A stretch of DNA of 64,000 nucleotides, taken from contig PCBK01000027.1 in the NCBI GenBank assembly GCA_002731275.1, positions 28,536 through 92,535 on the forward strand, written 5' to 3'. Of the stretch, positions 8,405 to 18,273 are shown one piece after another (positions within the stretch are counted from its first letter, which is position 1; every line of letters starts with the position of its first letter). Both the position numbers and the translations under genes were made by a program. Below the pieces are notes generated by a model. It searched no databases. It had not been told where the DNA came from and saw nothing but the letters and a program-made list of their open reading frames with translations. This DNA is from Deltaproteobacteria bacterium (GTDB lineage Bacteria; Myxococcota_C; UBA6777).

Positions 8405-10108
8405 ATGTCACATCAATCTAAAACATCGACAGAGCCTGACGTGAAGACTTTTGATGAGTTTGTCCAACAGGTAGATTATTCACTGATGGAGCACTTGCAT
8501 GCTGATCCAGAAGCCACTGAAGATGGCGATGATCATCGTCCTCGTGAGGTCTTTTCGGGTCATTATGTTCCTGTGACCCCGACACCTCTCGGCGCACCTG
8601 AATACGTCGCCCATAGTCATGCTTTTTTCCGCGAGTTGGGGTTACATGACGATCTGGCCCATGATGAAGCGTTTACAAAATTGTTTTCAGGTGACATCTC
8701 CGTGGCACACGAGCCGATGCGGCGCGTTGGGTGGGCGACGGGCTATGCGCTCTCCATTTATGGCACTGAATATACCCAGCAATGTCCGTTTGGTACGGGC
8801 AATGGGTATGGGGATGGGCGAGCGATCTCTGTCTTTGAAGGGATCTTTAGAGGTCGGCGTTGGGAAATGCAGTTGAAAGGTGGTGGTCCCACACCTTATT
8901 GCCGTGGTGGGGATGGTCGCGCTGTTTTGCGTTCAAGTGTGCGTGAGTTTCTCGCGCAAGAGTACATGCACACTTTGGGGATCCCATCATCGCGTTCTCT
9001 GACGCTGTATGTGTCTCGCTCTGAGACTGTTGCCCGGCCGTGGTATTCACAGGACTCCTGCTCAATGAACCCCGATATCATGGTGGACAATCCTGCCGCG
9101 ATCTCCACGCGTGTCGCACCGTCCTTTTTAAGGGTCGGTCAGATCGAGCTGTTTGCCCGTCGTACGCGCAGCGAGGCTCATCCAGGAGCACGTGAAGAGT
9201 TGCGCATGATCGTGTCGCACTTGATCGAGAGGGAGTACAAAGATGAAATCGATCAAAGCCTTTCATTTTCAACACAGCTGGTCGCGTTGGCGAAGTGTTT
9301 TCGAGCGCGTCTCACTGCTCTGGTCGCGAATTGGCTACGTGTCGGTTACTGCCAGGGGAATTTTAACAGCGACAATTGTGCCGCAGGTGGCTTTACGCTG
9401 GACTATGGACCTTTTGGGTTTTGCGAGCAGTTTCATCCTACATTCCAACCTTGGACGGGTGGTGGTGAACACTTTTCGTTCTTCAATCAGCCAATGGCCG
9501 CAGAGACGAATTACCATATGTTCTGGTCAGCTGTCAGACCATTGCTTGAAGGTGATGATGAGGCTTTGGAGCAGTTTGATGAGGTGCGTCAGGGTTTTTC
9601 TGAGACGATGCAAACGCGACTTCACGAGATGTGGGCGTCTAAGCTTGGGTTGACAGAATTCCCTCCGGAGTTGTTTCGGGATTTGTTGCAGTTAATGCTT
9701 CGGACCCAGGTGGATTACACCATTTTCTTCCGTGAGTTGTCTCATATTCCTGAGGAGATGACAGCGTTGAAGAAGAGTTTTTATGGTGACATTCCACAAC
9801 AGCTCGACGAACAATGGCAATCTTGGTTAGAGAGCTGGCGTGACTTGGTCGGTCAACGCGGTGATTTAGATGAGATCTCGACAAAGATGAAGCAGGTGAA
9901 CCCAAAATACACATGGCGAGAGTGGTTGGTTGTCCCTGCCTATGAGCAGGCGATGGAGGGGGATTACACATTGGTAAAAGAGCTTCAAGAGGTGTTGGGT
10001 ACTCCATATGACGAGCAATCACAGGAAGTCGAAGAGAAGTACTATCGTTTGAAACCCAAGGCGTATTTCCGCGCTGGTGGTGTTTCACACTATAGCTGTT
10101 CATCTTGA
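8405..10108 (+). CDS. selO: Protein adenylyltransferase SelO (YdiU family)
   Basis: A 567-residue member of the SelO pseudokinase family, which transfers AMP to Ser, Thr or Tyr of target proteins and is linked to redox stress. Visible family features are [24 protein letters not shown] ATP loop, [32 protein letters not shown] (variant of the usual GxMNTDN metal site) and DYGPFGF. The C-terminus is YSCSS, where animal SELENOO carries selenocysteine; here the codon is an ordinary TGT Cys. The ATG at 8405 is chosen because the 33 residues ahead of it in the longer frame do not look like SelO. It lies downstream of the chain-elongation operon but is probably independent of it. Confidence 0.92.
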   Translation: MSHQSKTSTEPDVKTFDEFVQQVDYSLMEHLHADPEATEDGDDHRPREVFSGHYVPVTPTPLGAPEYVAHSHAFFRELGLHDDLAHDEAFTKLFSGDISVAHEPMRRVGWATGYALSIYGTEYTQQCPFGTGNGYGDGRAISVFEGIFRGRRWEMQLKGGGPTPYCRGGDGRAVLRSSVREFLAQEYMHTLGIPSSRSLTLYVSRSETVARPWYSQDSCSMNPDIMVDNPAAISTRVAPSFLRVGQIELFARRTRSEAHPGAREELRMIVSHLIEREYKDEIDQSLSFSTQLVALAKCFRARLTALVANWLRVGYCQGNFNSDNCAAGGFTLDYGPFGFCEQFHPTFQPWTGGGEHFSFFNQPMAAETNYHMFWSAVRPLLEGDDEALEQFDEVRQGFSETMQTRLHEMWASKLGLTEFPPELFRDLLQLMLRTQVDYTIFFRELSHIPEEMTALKKSFYGDIPQQLDEQWQSWLESWRDLVGQRGDLDEISTKMKQVNPKYTWREWLVVPAYEQAMEGDYTLVKELQEVLGTPYDEQSQEVEEKYYRLKPKAYFRAGGVSHYSCSS

Positions 10109-10158
10109 TGTGTTGCATGTGGGGGAGAGTTTTCTGGGATATTGAAGGAGGTCGATGA

Positions 10159-13100
10159 TCAGGGGGTTTTTTTCTTCATGAGGATGTTGAGGGAGGTGTT
10201 TTGTCCTTTGGTGACGATCACAGTTTTTACGTAGTCTTCGTATCCTGTCTTGGTCGCACGAAGCTCATATGTTCCGGCGTAGACGTTATTGGAGAAGAAG
10301 TATTTTCCGCCATTACTTGATGTTGTGCTTTGGAGACCTCTGTTGAGTGTGATCTTGACACCATCAATCGTTGTGGGGGAGCTGTCATCACGGACTTCGC
10401 CGGAGATGCCACCATATCCAGGGTTGGGGCCGATCTGGATCTTATAGTGTGCAGCTTTTTTGGTCAGGTATCCTTGTGTGTCCTGTGCGATGACGTGGAA
10501 GTACCAGATCGTCCCAACGGGGCGGTTGGCGAAGAGGATGTTCTTGTCTTTTGTGGGCAAGAACTTGTCCGTCTTGTCGGGGATGGTGTCCGCGTATTTA
10601 TCGAGGACATAGTAGTATCCGCTGACATCGGCATCGGGGATGGGGTTGGTCCAGTTTAAGAAGATCGTCGTCTGGTTGTACCACGTTCCGGAGCTTGGGT
10701 GACTGGTGGATTTGATGGTCACAGGTGTGCTGTTGATCTTGACCTTAAACATCGACTCCACTGTTCCGATCGTCGCGTTGGGTCCAACAGAGACTACATG
10801 GAAGTAGTTGTTTCCGGCTTTGAGCGCGCTCGCAGTTTTGGAGAGCGTTTCGCCTGTGTGAAAGGTTGATTGTGTGCTGGGGACAGCAGATTGCGAGCTG
10901 GGGATGCTGGTGTTGATTTTGTAGTAGTAGCCAACGATGCTGGAGAATGGTCGCGTCCAAGCGATCGAGAACTCCTTGAAGTTATCGTTGTAGTACTTGT
11001 TACTATCCGGGTGGGTTGAGGACTTCAGGTCGAGCGGTGGGATAATCGATTTCTCGACGACTGCGCTGCCTGTGTTTGTGACGATGCTGTTTTTAGAACC
11101 GTAGAGAATCTTGATGCGTCCGTAGCCACCCTTTGAGCCACCACGGTTGGCGCGCAAGACACTTTGAGAGAGGTTCATATCTTCTGCGATGAGGCGGATA
11201 CCTCCACCTGAACCGTCACCACATGAGGCCCCAACTCCATCCGCGCTGATGTTGTTGTTGCTGATACCTGTGATGGTCATCTTGTTTGCTGCGATCAGAT
11301 CGACCATTCCACCACCGTTAGGAGAAGAACAACCTCCACCAGAGGAGCCCATGCGGATTTCAGAGAAGTATCCACCGTGGATTTTTCCTCCTGGGTTGGA
11401 GGCCGTGCAGTAGCGGCTTCCGCCGGAGTAGCAGTTATACACACTTGTACTTGAGCTTGTTCCTTGAGTCCCATATCCTCCTGCTGATGCTGGGACATTT
11501 CCATAGTCCGTATGGCTACAGCCGGAGTATCGACAACCTTTTCTTGTAGCAGCAGCGCCTTTACCGTCTGGATGGTTGCCTTTGCCGTTGGCGATGATGG
11601 AGGAGGTTGCGTCGATGTTGACGTTTGCAGCGTAGATTCGTAGCCAGCCTTTTGTACCAACTGTGATCTTGCTGTTGTTTTTCAAGATGATGTCACCTGT
11701 GTAGAAGTGCTCACCATCCATCGTGACTGTTTTGTTGTCGAGCAACAAGCTTGTCTCTTTACAGTATCCGCGGATACAGCCATTTGCACAGGTCTTGGTT
11801 TTGGCGTATGCCGAACCATCTGTTTTACAGGTCTCGATGTCGGCGCCGTTACAACGAACAGCACCTGCTGTGCAGCCTCCTGTACATGCGCCTGCTGTAC
11901 ATTGGTTTTGGCATGTGCGCAGGTACAACCACGCAGTGCCTGTCGCGTTACATTCTTCGACATTTGTGCCGTTGCACTGACGTGCGTTGGGTGTACATTG
12001 TGCGCTGACGGAGCATGCGCCACCTGAGCAGACTTGTGGACAGACCTGTGTGATCTGCCAGTTGCCTGCGTTGTCACATTCTTCGACGGAGTTTGCGTTA
12101 CAGCGTTTGTCACCTTTGACACACTTGGATGTGCTACATGCGCCGTTGACACAAGCGTTTCCATTTGCACAGGGTTGTGGTGTATCCCAATCAGTACATC
12201 CAGAAGCCTGCTTCTTACAGGTCTGGAGGTTGGTGCCGTTACAACGTGTGGCTTTGTCAGTGCATTGGTTGGTGCAGTTGGAGACACATGTCCCACCTGA
12301 ACACGTTTGACCTGATTGACAAGGAACAGCGTTGCCCCAGTCTGTGCAGCCTGTAGGTTTCTTTTCGCAGGTCTGGACGCCTGTGCCAGAGCACTGCTTG
12401 GCACCTTCTGTACACTGGTTGACGCAGCTCTTCACACATCGCCCACCAGAACAAATCTCACCTGTCGCACATGCTGTTGGGGTGTCCCAATCAGTACAAC
12501 CAGTGGCTTGCTTCTTACAGGTCTGGACGCCTGTACCGGAGCATTGCTTGGCGTTCTCTGTACATTGGTTGACACAGCTTTGCACACAATTTCCGCCTGA
12601 ACAGATCTTGCCTGTCGCGCAGGGGACGGTTGTTCCCCAATCAGTACAACCAGAGGCTTTCTTTTCGCAAGTCTGAACGCCGCTTCCTGAGCACTGTTTG
12701 GAGCCGAGTGTACATTGGTTTACACATTGACTGACACACTTGCCGCCAGAACAGATCTGGTTTTGTTGGCATGGGATTGTGCTTCCCCAATCAGTACAAC
12801 CAGTGGATTGCTTCTCACATTTTTGAATGCCTGTACCGGAGCACTGTTGTGCACCTTCGGTACATTGGTTGACGCAGTTTTTGACGCAGTTTCCGCCTGA
12901 ACAGATTTCACCATTGGTGCAGTTGAGAATACTTGACCAGTCGGTACATCCGTTGGGCTTTTGTTCACATGTTTGGTAGCCGGAGCCATTACATTGTTTG
13001 GAGCCGATGGTGCATTGGTTGGTGCACTTTCCGCCGCATTTTCCGCCTGAACAGGTCTCGCCATTTGCACAGGCGATCGCGTTGCCCCAATCAGTGCAAC

Positions 13101-13737
13101 CGTTGGATTGTTTTTCACAGCTCTGGACGCCATTTCCGGAGCACTGCTTGGCGCCTTCTGTACATTGGTCTGTACACTTGCCGCCGCAGTTTCCGCCCGA
13201 ACAAGTCTCGCCATTTGGACAGGTCTGTGCGCTGCCCCAGTCGGTGCATCCGGAGGATTGTTTTTCGCAGGTCTGTACACTGTTTCCGGAGCACTGCTTG
13301 GCGCCTTCTGTACACTGGTTGGTACATTGGCCGCTACATTGTCCACCGGAGCAGATTTTGCCACCTTCACAGTCGGTGACCTCGCTCCAATCGGTGCAGC
13401 CTGTATTTTGCTGTTCACATGTTTGAAACCCCTGTCCTGAGCATTGCTTGGCGCCGAGGGTACATTGGTTCAAGCAGTTTTTACGGCATTGGCCTCCTGA
13501 GCAGATCTGTCCGGTGGGACAGGACGTTGATTTGCCCCAATCAGTGCAACCGTTGGATTGTTTTTCACATGCTTGCCATCCGTCAGCGGAGCATTGTTTT
13601 GTGCCTTCGGTGCATTGGTTGACACAATTTTGTCCGCCTCCGTCCTGGTTGTTGTTGTTTCCTGGTGAGTCACCACATCCAGATAGCCATCCAAACCATA
13701 TGGATGCGGCTATCAACATGATCGTGCGTATGTTCAT
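10159..13737 (-). CDS. Giant repeat lipoprotein: ten 50-residue Cys repeats, beta-helix-like and FN3-like regions
   Basis: ATG at 13737 follows GAGAGGAAATCCC and starts a lipoprotein signal (WLSGC, Cys21); the longer frame to 13809 is not needed. The 1192-residue chain then has ten tandem 50-residue units (residues about 38-537), each with eight cysteines and the core NQCTEGAKQCSG...GCTDW...CSGG. Three divergent Cys units follow (to about residue 665). Next is a Gly-rich region with TGDIILKNNSKITV and GGGIRLIAEDM that looks like a beta-helix, then two FN3-like stretches. The C-terminal GEVRDDSSPTTIDGVKITL...GGKYFFSNNVYAGTYEL matches a carboxypeptidase-regulatory-like beta sandwich. This is probably an outer-membrane-anchored surface protein, with adhesion the likeliest role. 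Confidence 0.85.
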   Translation of the reverse strand: MNIRTIMLIAASIWFGWLSGCGDSPGNNNNQDGGGQNCVNQCTEGTKQCSADGWQACEKQSNGCTDWGKSTSCPTGQICSGGQCRKNCLNQCTLGAKQCSGQGFQTCEQQNTGCTDWSEVTDCEGGKICSGGQCSGQCTNQCTEGAKQCSGNSVQTCEKQSSGCTDWGSAQTCPNGETCSGGNCGGKCTDQCTEGAKQCSGNGVQSCEKQSNGCTDWGNAIACANGETCSGGKCGGKCTNQCTIGSKQCNGSGYQTCEQKPNGCTDWSSILNCTNGEICSGGNCVKNCVNQCTEGAQQCSGTGIQKCEKQSTGCTDWGSTIPCQQNQICSGGKCVSQCVNQCTLGSKQCSGSGVQTCEKKASGCTDWGTTVPCATGKICSGGNCVQSCVNQCTENAKQCSGTGVQTCKKQATGCTDWDTPTACATGEICSGGRCVKSCVNQCTEGAKQCSGTGVQTCEKKPTGCTDWGNAVPCQSGQTCSGGTCVSNCTNQCTDKATRCNGTNLQTCKKQASGCTDWDTPQPCANGNACVNGACSTSKCVKGDKRCNANSVEECDNAGNWQITQVCPQVCSGGACSVSAQCTPNARQCNGTNVEECNATGTAWLYLRTCQNQCTAGACTGGCTAGAVRCNGADIETCKTDGSAYAKTKTCANGCIRGYCKETSLLLDNKTVTMDGEHFYTGDIILKNNSKITVGTKGWLRIYAANVNIDATSSIIANGKGNHPDGKGAAATRKGCRYSGCSHTDYGNVPASAGGYGTQGTSSSTSVYNCYSGGSRYCTASNPGGKIHGGYFSEIRMGSSGGGCSSPNGGGMVDLIAANKMTITGISNNNISADGVGASCGDGSGGGIRLIAEDMNLSQSVLRANRGGSKGGYGRIKILYGSKNSIVTNTGSAVVEKSIIPPLDLKSSTHPDSNKYYNDNFKEFSIAWTRPFSSIVGYYYKINTSIPSSQSAVPSTQSTFHTGETLSKTASALKAGNNYFHVVSVGPNATIGTVESMFKVKINSTPVTIKSTSHPSSGTWYNQTTIFLNWTNPIPDADVSGYYYVLDKYADTIPDKTDKFLPTKDKNILFANRPVGTIWYFHVIAQDTQGYLTKKAAHYKIQIGPNPGYGGISGEVRDDSSPTTIDGVKITLNRGLQSTTSSNGGKYFFSNNVYAGTYELRATKTGYEDYVKTVIVTKGQNTSLNILMKKKTP
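12127..13626 (-). repeat. Ten tandem 150-bp coding repeats
   Basis: Ten consecutive 150-base units inside the giant lipoprotein gene encode 50-residue modules with eight conserved cysteines at module positions 1, 5, 12, 20, 27, 36, 42 and 47. Units are similar but not identical, and neighbouring units share exact stretches, so copy number may vary by recombination and short-read assembly here may be unreliable. Three shorter, diverged units continue the pattern to about base 11740. Confidence 0.9.
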
Positions 13738-13945
13738 GGGATTTCCTCTCTTCAAAAGATGATTGTTTTTGCTCCGAACGAGCCGACAAGAAAGCATGAT
13801 GGACATCATCCATCAGATCGCGCGTTCGCGGATCATATCTCTACGGACGATGTGTGTCGGGAGGTGTCGCACATCTTTTTGAATATTGTGGGAAATGTAT
13901 TGAAGTCTATACAGAACAGTTCGTTATAGGCGGTGGTAGAGGGGG

Positions 13946-15526
13946 TTACTTTTTCTTCAGGCGGAAGAGATGTTGAGCGTAGCTGGTTTCGCCGTCATGT
14001 TTGCGGATGGTGCGACTTTGTACGTAGTCGTATGCTTTGTGGAAGACGGGATGTAGGTAAAGCGCGCGTTCGACAGGAAACATCATCCTCGGGGGCAAAA
14101 AGGGCTCGTTGGCCAATGACACAATGACTGTTTGACCTTTTGGTGAGCGGATTTTGAGGTGTTTGACTTGCCCTGGAGGGAGCGGCTTGCCTTGTGTGCG
14201 CAGCAGGATCCATTCGGGACGTTGTGAGAAGATGTACATCGGATCGAATTGCTTTTTGTGTAGTTGTCCTGGAGATTTGGCGATTTTTCTGTTGGTCAGT
14301 CCTGCCAGATCCAAGATCGGGACGCGTGCGTAATAAGCGATCGCGCCTGCGTCAAGGAGGGCGATTTGATGGGGTTTTTGTTTGCGAAGGAACAATCCCA
14401 GACGTTTGTATCTTCGTTGGATCGCGAGACCGCTTTTGTTCATCTCAGGGGCGTTGTCGAAGGTGGGGATGGTCAAAAAGAATGGACAGACGATGAGATA
14501 CAGCGTCACCAGAAAACCTGGGCGAAGATAGGATTCGAGGGCAAGGCGGTCGTTGATTGCCCAGAGCGTATAGGCCCAGAGAGTCAACTCGAAAGCCTTG
14601 TAGTGGAAGAAAAATCTGTAAAAAGGCATCCAGTCACTACCCAAGCGCAACGTCGGAAGACAACAAAGTAGCCAGAGGAGGCCGATAGAGACACCTTTCC
14701 AGCGTTTAAGGGCAGCGAGAATGAGTAAGCCAACGAGCGACAAAAAGTACGTGGCTTTGAGATAGTTGAATGTGTATGTCCAACCACTTCGCAGACCTTC
14801 GAGCAGTGGTGTGGATTTGGCGAAGTACGTGTTGGGAAGCCATTCTCCGTAGTAACCCAGCCTAAAAATCAGCCAGCCTCCCCAAAAGAGCGCAAAGATC
14901 GCACACGCCTGTGCGACCTTGATCCAGCACCAGTCAGCGTCTTCGTCCCAAAAACGACGCAGCCAGCTGAGGCCCACAAAGACCGCAAATACGTAGGGGA
15001 TCTCTGGGCGACATATGCCCGCGAGTCCGATGACCACGCCAAAACGCCAACTCAATCCCGACGAAAGCCACAGCAACAACGCGCCACTGAGCAAGCAAAC
15101 GTGAAGTGAGGTCTCCATTCCAGAGACCGCGTAATGTGCCCAGCCCGGTGTCGCAACCATCAACAACGCTGGAAACAGCGACCAGCCTTTATGTGCTCCC
15201 TGAAAGAGTTCGCGCCCCACAAAATACATCAAGAAGGCTGAGAGTAGCGCAAAGACACTCCCAATCACCTGCATCCAAGGGTGAGGAGCTCGGATGGGGA
15301 ACAGGTGCAAAAGACCACATAGTAACGTCCACAGCGGACTTGTGTATCCTTCGACGTATTGTCCTGGATTGAAGGTCAATCCATATCCTTCAGCCAGGGA
15401 GCGACCGTAGCGGTAAAAGATAAAGGCGTCATCGATCGCGACCCCCCTGTACACCAGGATGTGTGCGATGCCAAGAAATGACAGAAGGGAGAGTGGGCGC
15501 CAGTGTTCTCGAAAAAATGCTCTCAT
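13946..15526 (-). CDS. Polytopic membrane glycosyltransferase-like protein
   Basis: The 526-residue protein has about ten hydrophobic segments and an N-terminal signature AIDDAFIFYRYGRSLAEGYGL followed by FNPGQYVEGYTSPLWTLL. This D-D-A-F-I-x-F-R-Y-A-x-N-L and V-E-G-Y-T combination is shared by the GT-C type membrane glycosyltransferases of the arabinofuranosyl/mannosyltransferase group, where the two aspartates in the first loop are catalytic. A soluble region of about 130 residues closes the protein. Such enzymes use a polyprenyl-phosphate sugar on the periplasmic face; the acceptor here is unknown. It is transcribed in the same direction as the giant lipoprotein gene downstream of it, so glycosylation of a surface polymer is plausible. 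Confidence 0.75.
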   Translation of the reverse strand: MRAFFREHWRPLSLLSFLGIAHILVYRGVAIDDAFIFYRYGRSLAEGYGLTFNPGQYVEGYTSPLWTLLCGLLHLFPIRAPHPWMQVIGSVFALLSAFLMYFVGRELFQGAHKGWSLFPALLMVATPGWAHYAVSGMETSLHVCLLSGALLLWLSSGLSWRFGVVIGLAGICRPEIPYVFAVFVGLSWLRRFWDEDADWCWIKVAQACAIFALFWGGWLIFRLGYYGEWLPNTYFAKSTPLLEGLRSGWTYTFNYLKATYFLSLVGLLILAALKRWKGVSIGLLWLLCCLPTLRLGSDWMPFYRFFFHYKAFELTLWAYTLWAINDRLALESYLRPGFLVTLYLIVCPFFLTIPTFDNAPEMNKSGLAIQRRYKRLGLFLRKQKPHQIALLDAGAIAYYARVPILDLAGLTNRKIAKSPGQLHKKQFDPMYIFSQRPEWILLRTQGKPLPPGQVKHLKIRSPKGQTVIVSLANEPFLPPRMMFPVERALYLHPVFHKAYDYVQSRTIRKHDGETSYAQHLFRLKKK

Positions 15527-15630
15527 AAGATATGGGACTCTCTACGTGTCTCGGGCCAAGAGTATGTGATGAAGTGGTTCTTTTGCAAAGCAAGGGAAAG
15601 ATAGCGACGTCATATTTCACTACGTAAAAT

Positions 15631-15699
15631 CAGGTCTTGTGTCCGACCTTCATGTTGTGTGATGGAATGTTTTTCGCAGGGTCGGGCCTTGTGCCCGAC
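15631..15699. repeat. Two REP-like units, second a perfect hairpin
   Basis: Two related segments lie 50 bases apart: AGGTCTTGTGTCCGACCT at about 15632-15649, and GGTCGGGCCTTGTGCCCGACC at 15680-15700. The second contains a perfect 7-bp stem (15681-15687 with 15693-15699) and a CTTGT loop. The first is an imperfect version of the same palindrome. Both lie between two minus-strand genes and neither is followed by a T-run, so a repetitive extragenic palindrome is more likely than a terminator. Confidence 0.55.
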
Positions 15700-15810
15700 C
15701 TCTATGTCGCCTGTTTCCTTCCAACGGCCTTGGGCGTCCAAAAGGGTAGGAGAGAGCACACTGCAAGTCAAGAGATGTCTGTCGTTTGGGAGTGTTTGAG
15801 GGGGAGGAGA

Positions 15811-17640
15811 CTATGGTGTCGGAGAAGACGCTGTTAGCTGCTCTTTGTATCGCTTTGAGAATGTCTCAAAGAACGAACGCCATGCTTTGGGCGTCATCTT
15901 CTTCAGGCGATTGTGAATGTCTTGCTTCTCTTTGATCGAAGGGGCTTTGAGAAAGGCATACATCAGCAAGAGATAGCGGACTTCTTTGTCTGCGGTTTGT
16001 GGGATCTCTTTGACTTTGAGCGCAGTTGTTTCCTCAATCAGCTCCTTACAAAATGCCTTCTGTGTTTTGTTATCCGATAGACATATCCTCAAGACAATGG
16101 CTGCGTAGGAGGCCTTTTTTCGGGGCTTGGAGCCCTGTAATTGCGCTTTGAAGAACGAGCTGATCTGTTTTTTGTGACGTGCGATGAACTTACTCGCCTC
16201 CCCATATTTTGAGTAAAACCGGCTGCTCGCGTTGTAGAATGTGTTCAGCCAAAATAGCCACGCGAAGACCTTCTCTTCGGCACTGTAGCGTGGTTTGGTG
16301 AGGTAGTCTTTGCCAAAGACAGTCAGCTCACTCTTGCCCGTACACTTTTTGATCGTGTTTTGAAGATGGTAGCTGGGCTCACCATTTGTCGATTCCTCCA
16401 ATACATCTTTCAAAGCACGTAGATGCAATGCCTTGCGTTCTCCGTCTGAGGCGTACATGAAGCTGTTTGTCCATCTCTTGTCTGGGATGCGACTCAATAA
16501 GGCGATCCTCATGAGCGCTTGTTCGATCTTCTTTCGCTTTTTGGGGAGTTCTTGATACGCCGGACAAAAGACATCATCGATCCACATGAGCTGGCTTCTG
16601 TTTTTGAGGACACTTTTTACGATCATGTCTGTGTAAAGGTCGTGTAACCCAGGTCTTTGTTTGAGAAAGTCACTCAACTCATTGCGACTTTGGCCTTTTG
16701 AGAGTCCTGCGAGGACAGAGGCATGGATACGAGTGTGAGGTTTTTGTGCCCATAATCTGAGCACGAGCGCGTGCGCTTGTGGACGGACTGCCTTCTCAAA
16801 GGCGCGGGGGCTTGCGAGGTAACGTTTGCGTTTGTAGCTGAGTCGCCAGTCGTATTGGATCGTTGACAAGAGGAGCCTGTTGTCATTGCCGACGAGACGG
16901 CCTGCGTTGAGTACGTTGTAGGGGGTCAGCAAGGATGGTCCCAATGTTACGACCAACCAACCTATCCAGAGAAGAGGCGTCTTTCGTAGAGAGCGCCCCG
17001 CCTTCGAGAAGATGAACGCGATGCCGAGTCCCAAACAGACGCAAGGTGCGAGGATATAGAGTTCTGTACCAAAGCGCATCCACAGGGGGATACAGGCGAC
17101 AAAGGCCACAATGGAGGGGATATGTGCCTTGATGTGACCTTTTGTTGTGTGCATATGTTCGAGTGAACCGGTAAACCAGTACGGTATAAACAACCCAATG
17201 TACAACAACAGGCCCAAGAGCACCGGGGCAGCGATCGATACGAAGACTTTGGAGACTGGAAACCCCAACCCGACCCAGGCAAACAAACACCACAATATGT
17301 TCAAGAAGAACCAGAGCCCCATGGGGGAGGTCTTTTCTTGGACGGAGACATCTGTGTGGGCGCGAAAGACCGTGAGAAAGTAAACGGTAAACACCCACAG
17401 TATCGAGAGCGCGAGGTATGTGAACCAATTTTTAGTGTCACTTGTGGCGCTTCCTGTTTGGAGGAAGACAAAGTAGTTGTGTTCGTTGAGGACTTGTTTG
17501 ATGTCGTCAAAGAGCAGCCAACTCAACAAACCCAAGAGCACACACCAGATGATGCTCATGTAGATCACGAAGGTTGGTTGAGAGCGATTCTCTGATAACT
17601 CTTTTTTTTCGGGGAGTCGGACTTGTTTGTCTTCTGTCAT
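15811..17640 (-). CDS. Polytopic membrane protein with large soluble C-terminus, unknown
   Basis: ATG at 17640 has AGGACTC upstream and gives 608 residues; the 22 codons before it in the longer frame lack support. About seven hydrophobic segments lie in the first 270 residues, beginning FVIYMSIIWCVLLGLLSWLLF. The remaining 340 residues are basic, helical and soluble (for example KPRYSAEEKVFAWLFWLNTFYNASSRFYSKYG), with no catalytic motif I recognise. The layout of membrane anchor plus helical repeat-like domain is seen in several uncharacterised envelope proteins. It is followed on the same strand by the glycosyltransferase-like gene, 284 bases away. No function can be assigned. Confidence 0.65.
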   Translation of the reverse strand: MTEDKQVRLPEKKELSENRSQPTFVIYMSIIWCVLLGLLSWLLFDDIKQVLNEHNYFVFLQTGSATSDTKNWFTYLALSILWVFTVYFLTVFRAHTDVSVQEKTSPMGLWFFLNILWCLFAWVGLGFPVSKVFVSIAAPVLLGLLLYIGLFIPYWFTGSLEHMHTTKGHIKAHIPSIVAFVACIPLWMRFGTELYILAPCVCLGLGIAFIFSKAGRSLRKTPLLWIGWLVVTLGPSLLTPYNVLNAGRLVGNDNRLLLSTIQYDWRLSYKRKRYLASPRAFEKAVRPQAHALVLRLWAQKPHTRIHASVLAGLSKGQSRNELSDFLKQRPGLHDLYTDMIVKSVLKNRSQLMWIDDVFCPAYQELPKKRKKIEQALMRIALLSRIPDKRWTNSFMYASDGERKALHLRALKDVLEESTNGEPSYHLQNTIKKCTGKSELTVFGKDYLTKPRYSAEEKVFAWLFWLNTFYNASSRFYSKYGEASKFIARHKKQISSFFKAQLQGSKPRKKASYAAIVLRICLSDNKTQKAFCKELIEETTALKVKEIPQTADKEVRYLLLMYAFLKAPSIKEKQDIHNRLKKMTPKAWRSFFETFSKRYKEQLTASSPTP

Positions 17641-17765
17641 TATGAGTCCTTTATGTGTTATGGGGATGTCTTTTCTATGGAGTCGGATTGGTTGGGGATT
17701 TTGCACAAGCTGGCGAGAGCTTTCTTGGTTTTTTTTCTTCGGGTTGGCTTTGGTGAGAGGAGCAC

Positions 17766-18098
17766 TCAGTCTTTGGGAACACGCAGCTCGACGAATATGT
17801 AGGAGAGGAGGCGGATACCGATGATCACGGCATTGCCAAAGATGAGGATGGTTTTAAATTCACCGTCCATTTTGACATTTGGGAGGAAGAAGAGCGCGCC
17901 GAACATCATCCCGTTGATTAAAAACAAGATATACCACAACGCAGGACCATTGATGCGATAGCCGTGAACAAAGCGCGTCCCAAGAGATGCCCTCGCGTAG
18001 CAGTCCCGATGGTAGGTGAGAAATGTTTTGCCAACAACAGCGAGCTCGCTACGTCGTCTGATCGGTTTGTTGCATCCCTGACAGATCACGTCTTTCAT
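17766..18098 (-). CDS. Small membrane protein with N-terminal zinc-knuckle
   Basis: The 110-residue protein starts MKDVICQGCNKPI and continues LTYHRDCYAR, giving C6-x2-C9...H30-x2-C33, a LIM-like or zinc-ribbon metal site. Two hydrophobic segments follow (ALWYILFLINGMMFGALFFL and TILIFGNAVIIGIRLLSYIFV), so the metal site should sit on one side of the inner membrane. The gene is divergent from the secreted protein at 18274. Similar small zinc-knuckle membrane proteins are widespread in myxobacteria but have no known function. Confidence 0.7.
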   Translation of the reverse strand: MKDVICQGCNKPIRRRSELAVVGKTFLTYHRDCYARASLGTRFVHGYRINGPALWYILFLINGMMFGALFFLPNVKMDGEFKTILIFGNAVIIGIRLLSYIFVELRVPKD

Positions 18099-18273
18099 CG
18101 ATTCGGGCCTTTCGTGTGGAGAGAGAGGCTGATGTCACCTTGTTTTTTGGGATTGTATAGAAGATGGACGACACATGCAAACGGTTGTGTTGTAAGAGTG
18201 ATTCTTGCCGAAATAGATGGAGAGTGTGGTGTGTTCGGTGAGACTGATTTGTTCTATTTTTTAAGGAGCCAAA

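Noticed and set aside
10100..10108. Selenocysteine at the SelO C-terminus
   Set aside because: The C-terminal motif is encoded by TGT (Cys) and the TGA after it is the ordinary end of the frame; no SECIS-like element was found.
12127..13626. Tandem 150-bp repeats considered as a CRISPR array
   Set aside because: The repeats are coding, have no spacers, and fall in one long open frame with conserved cysteines.
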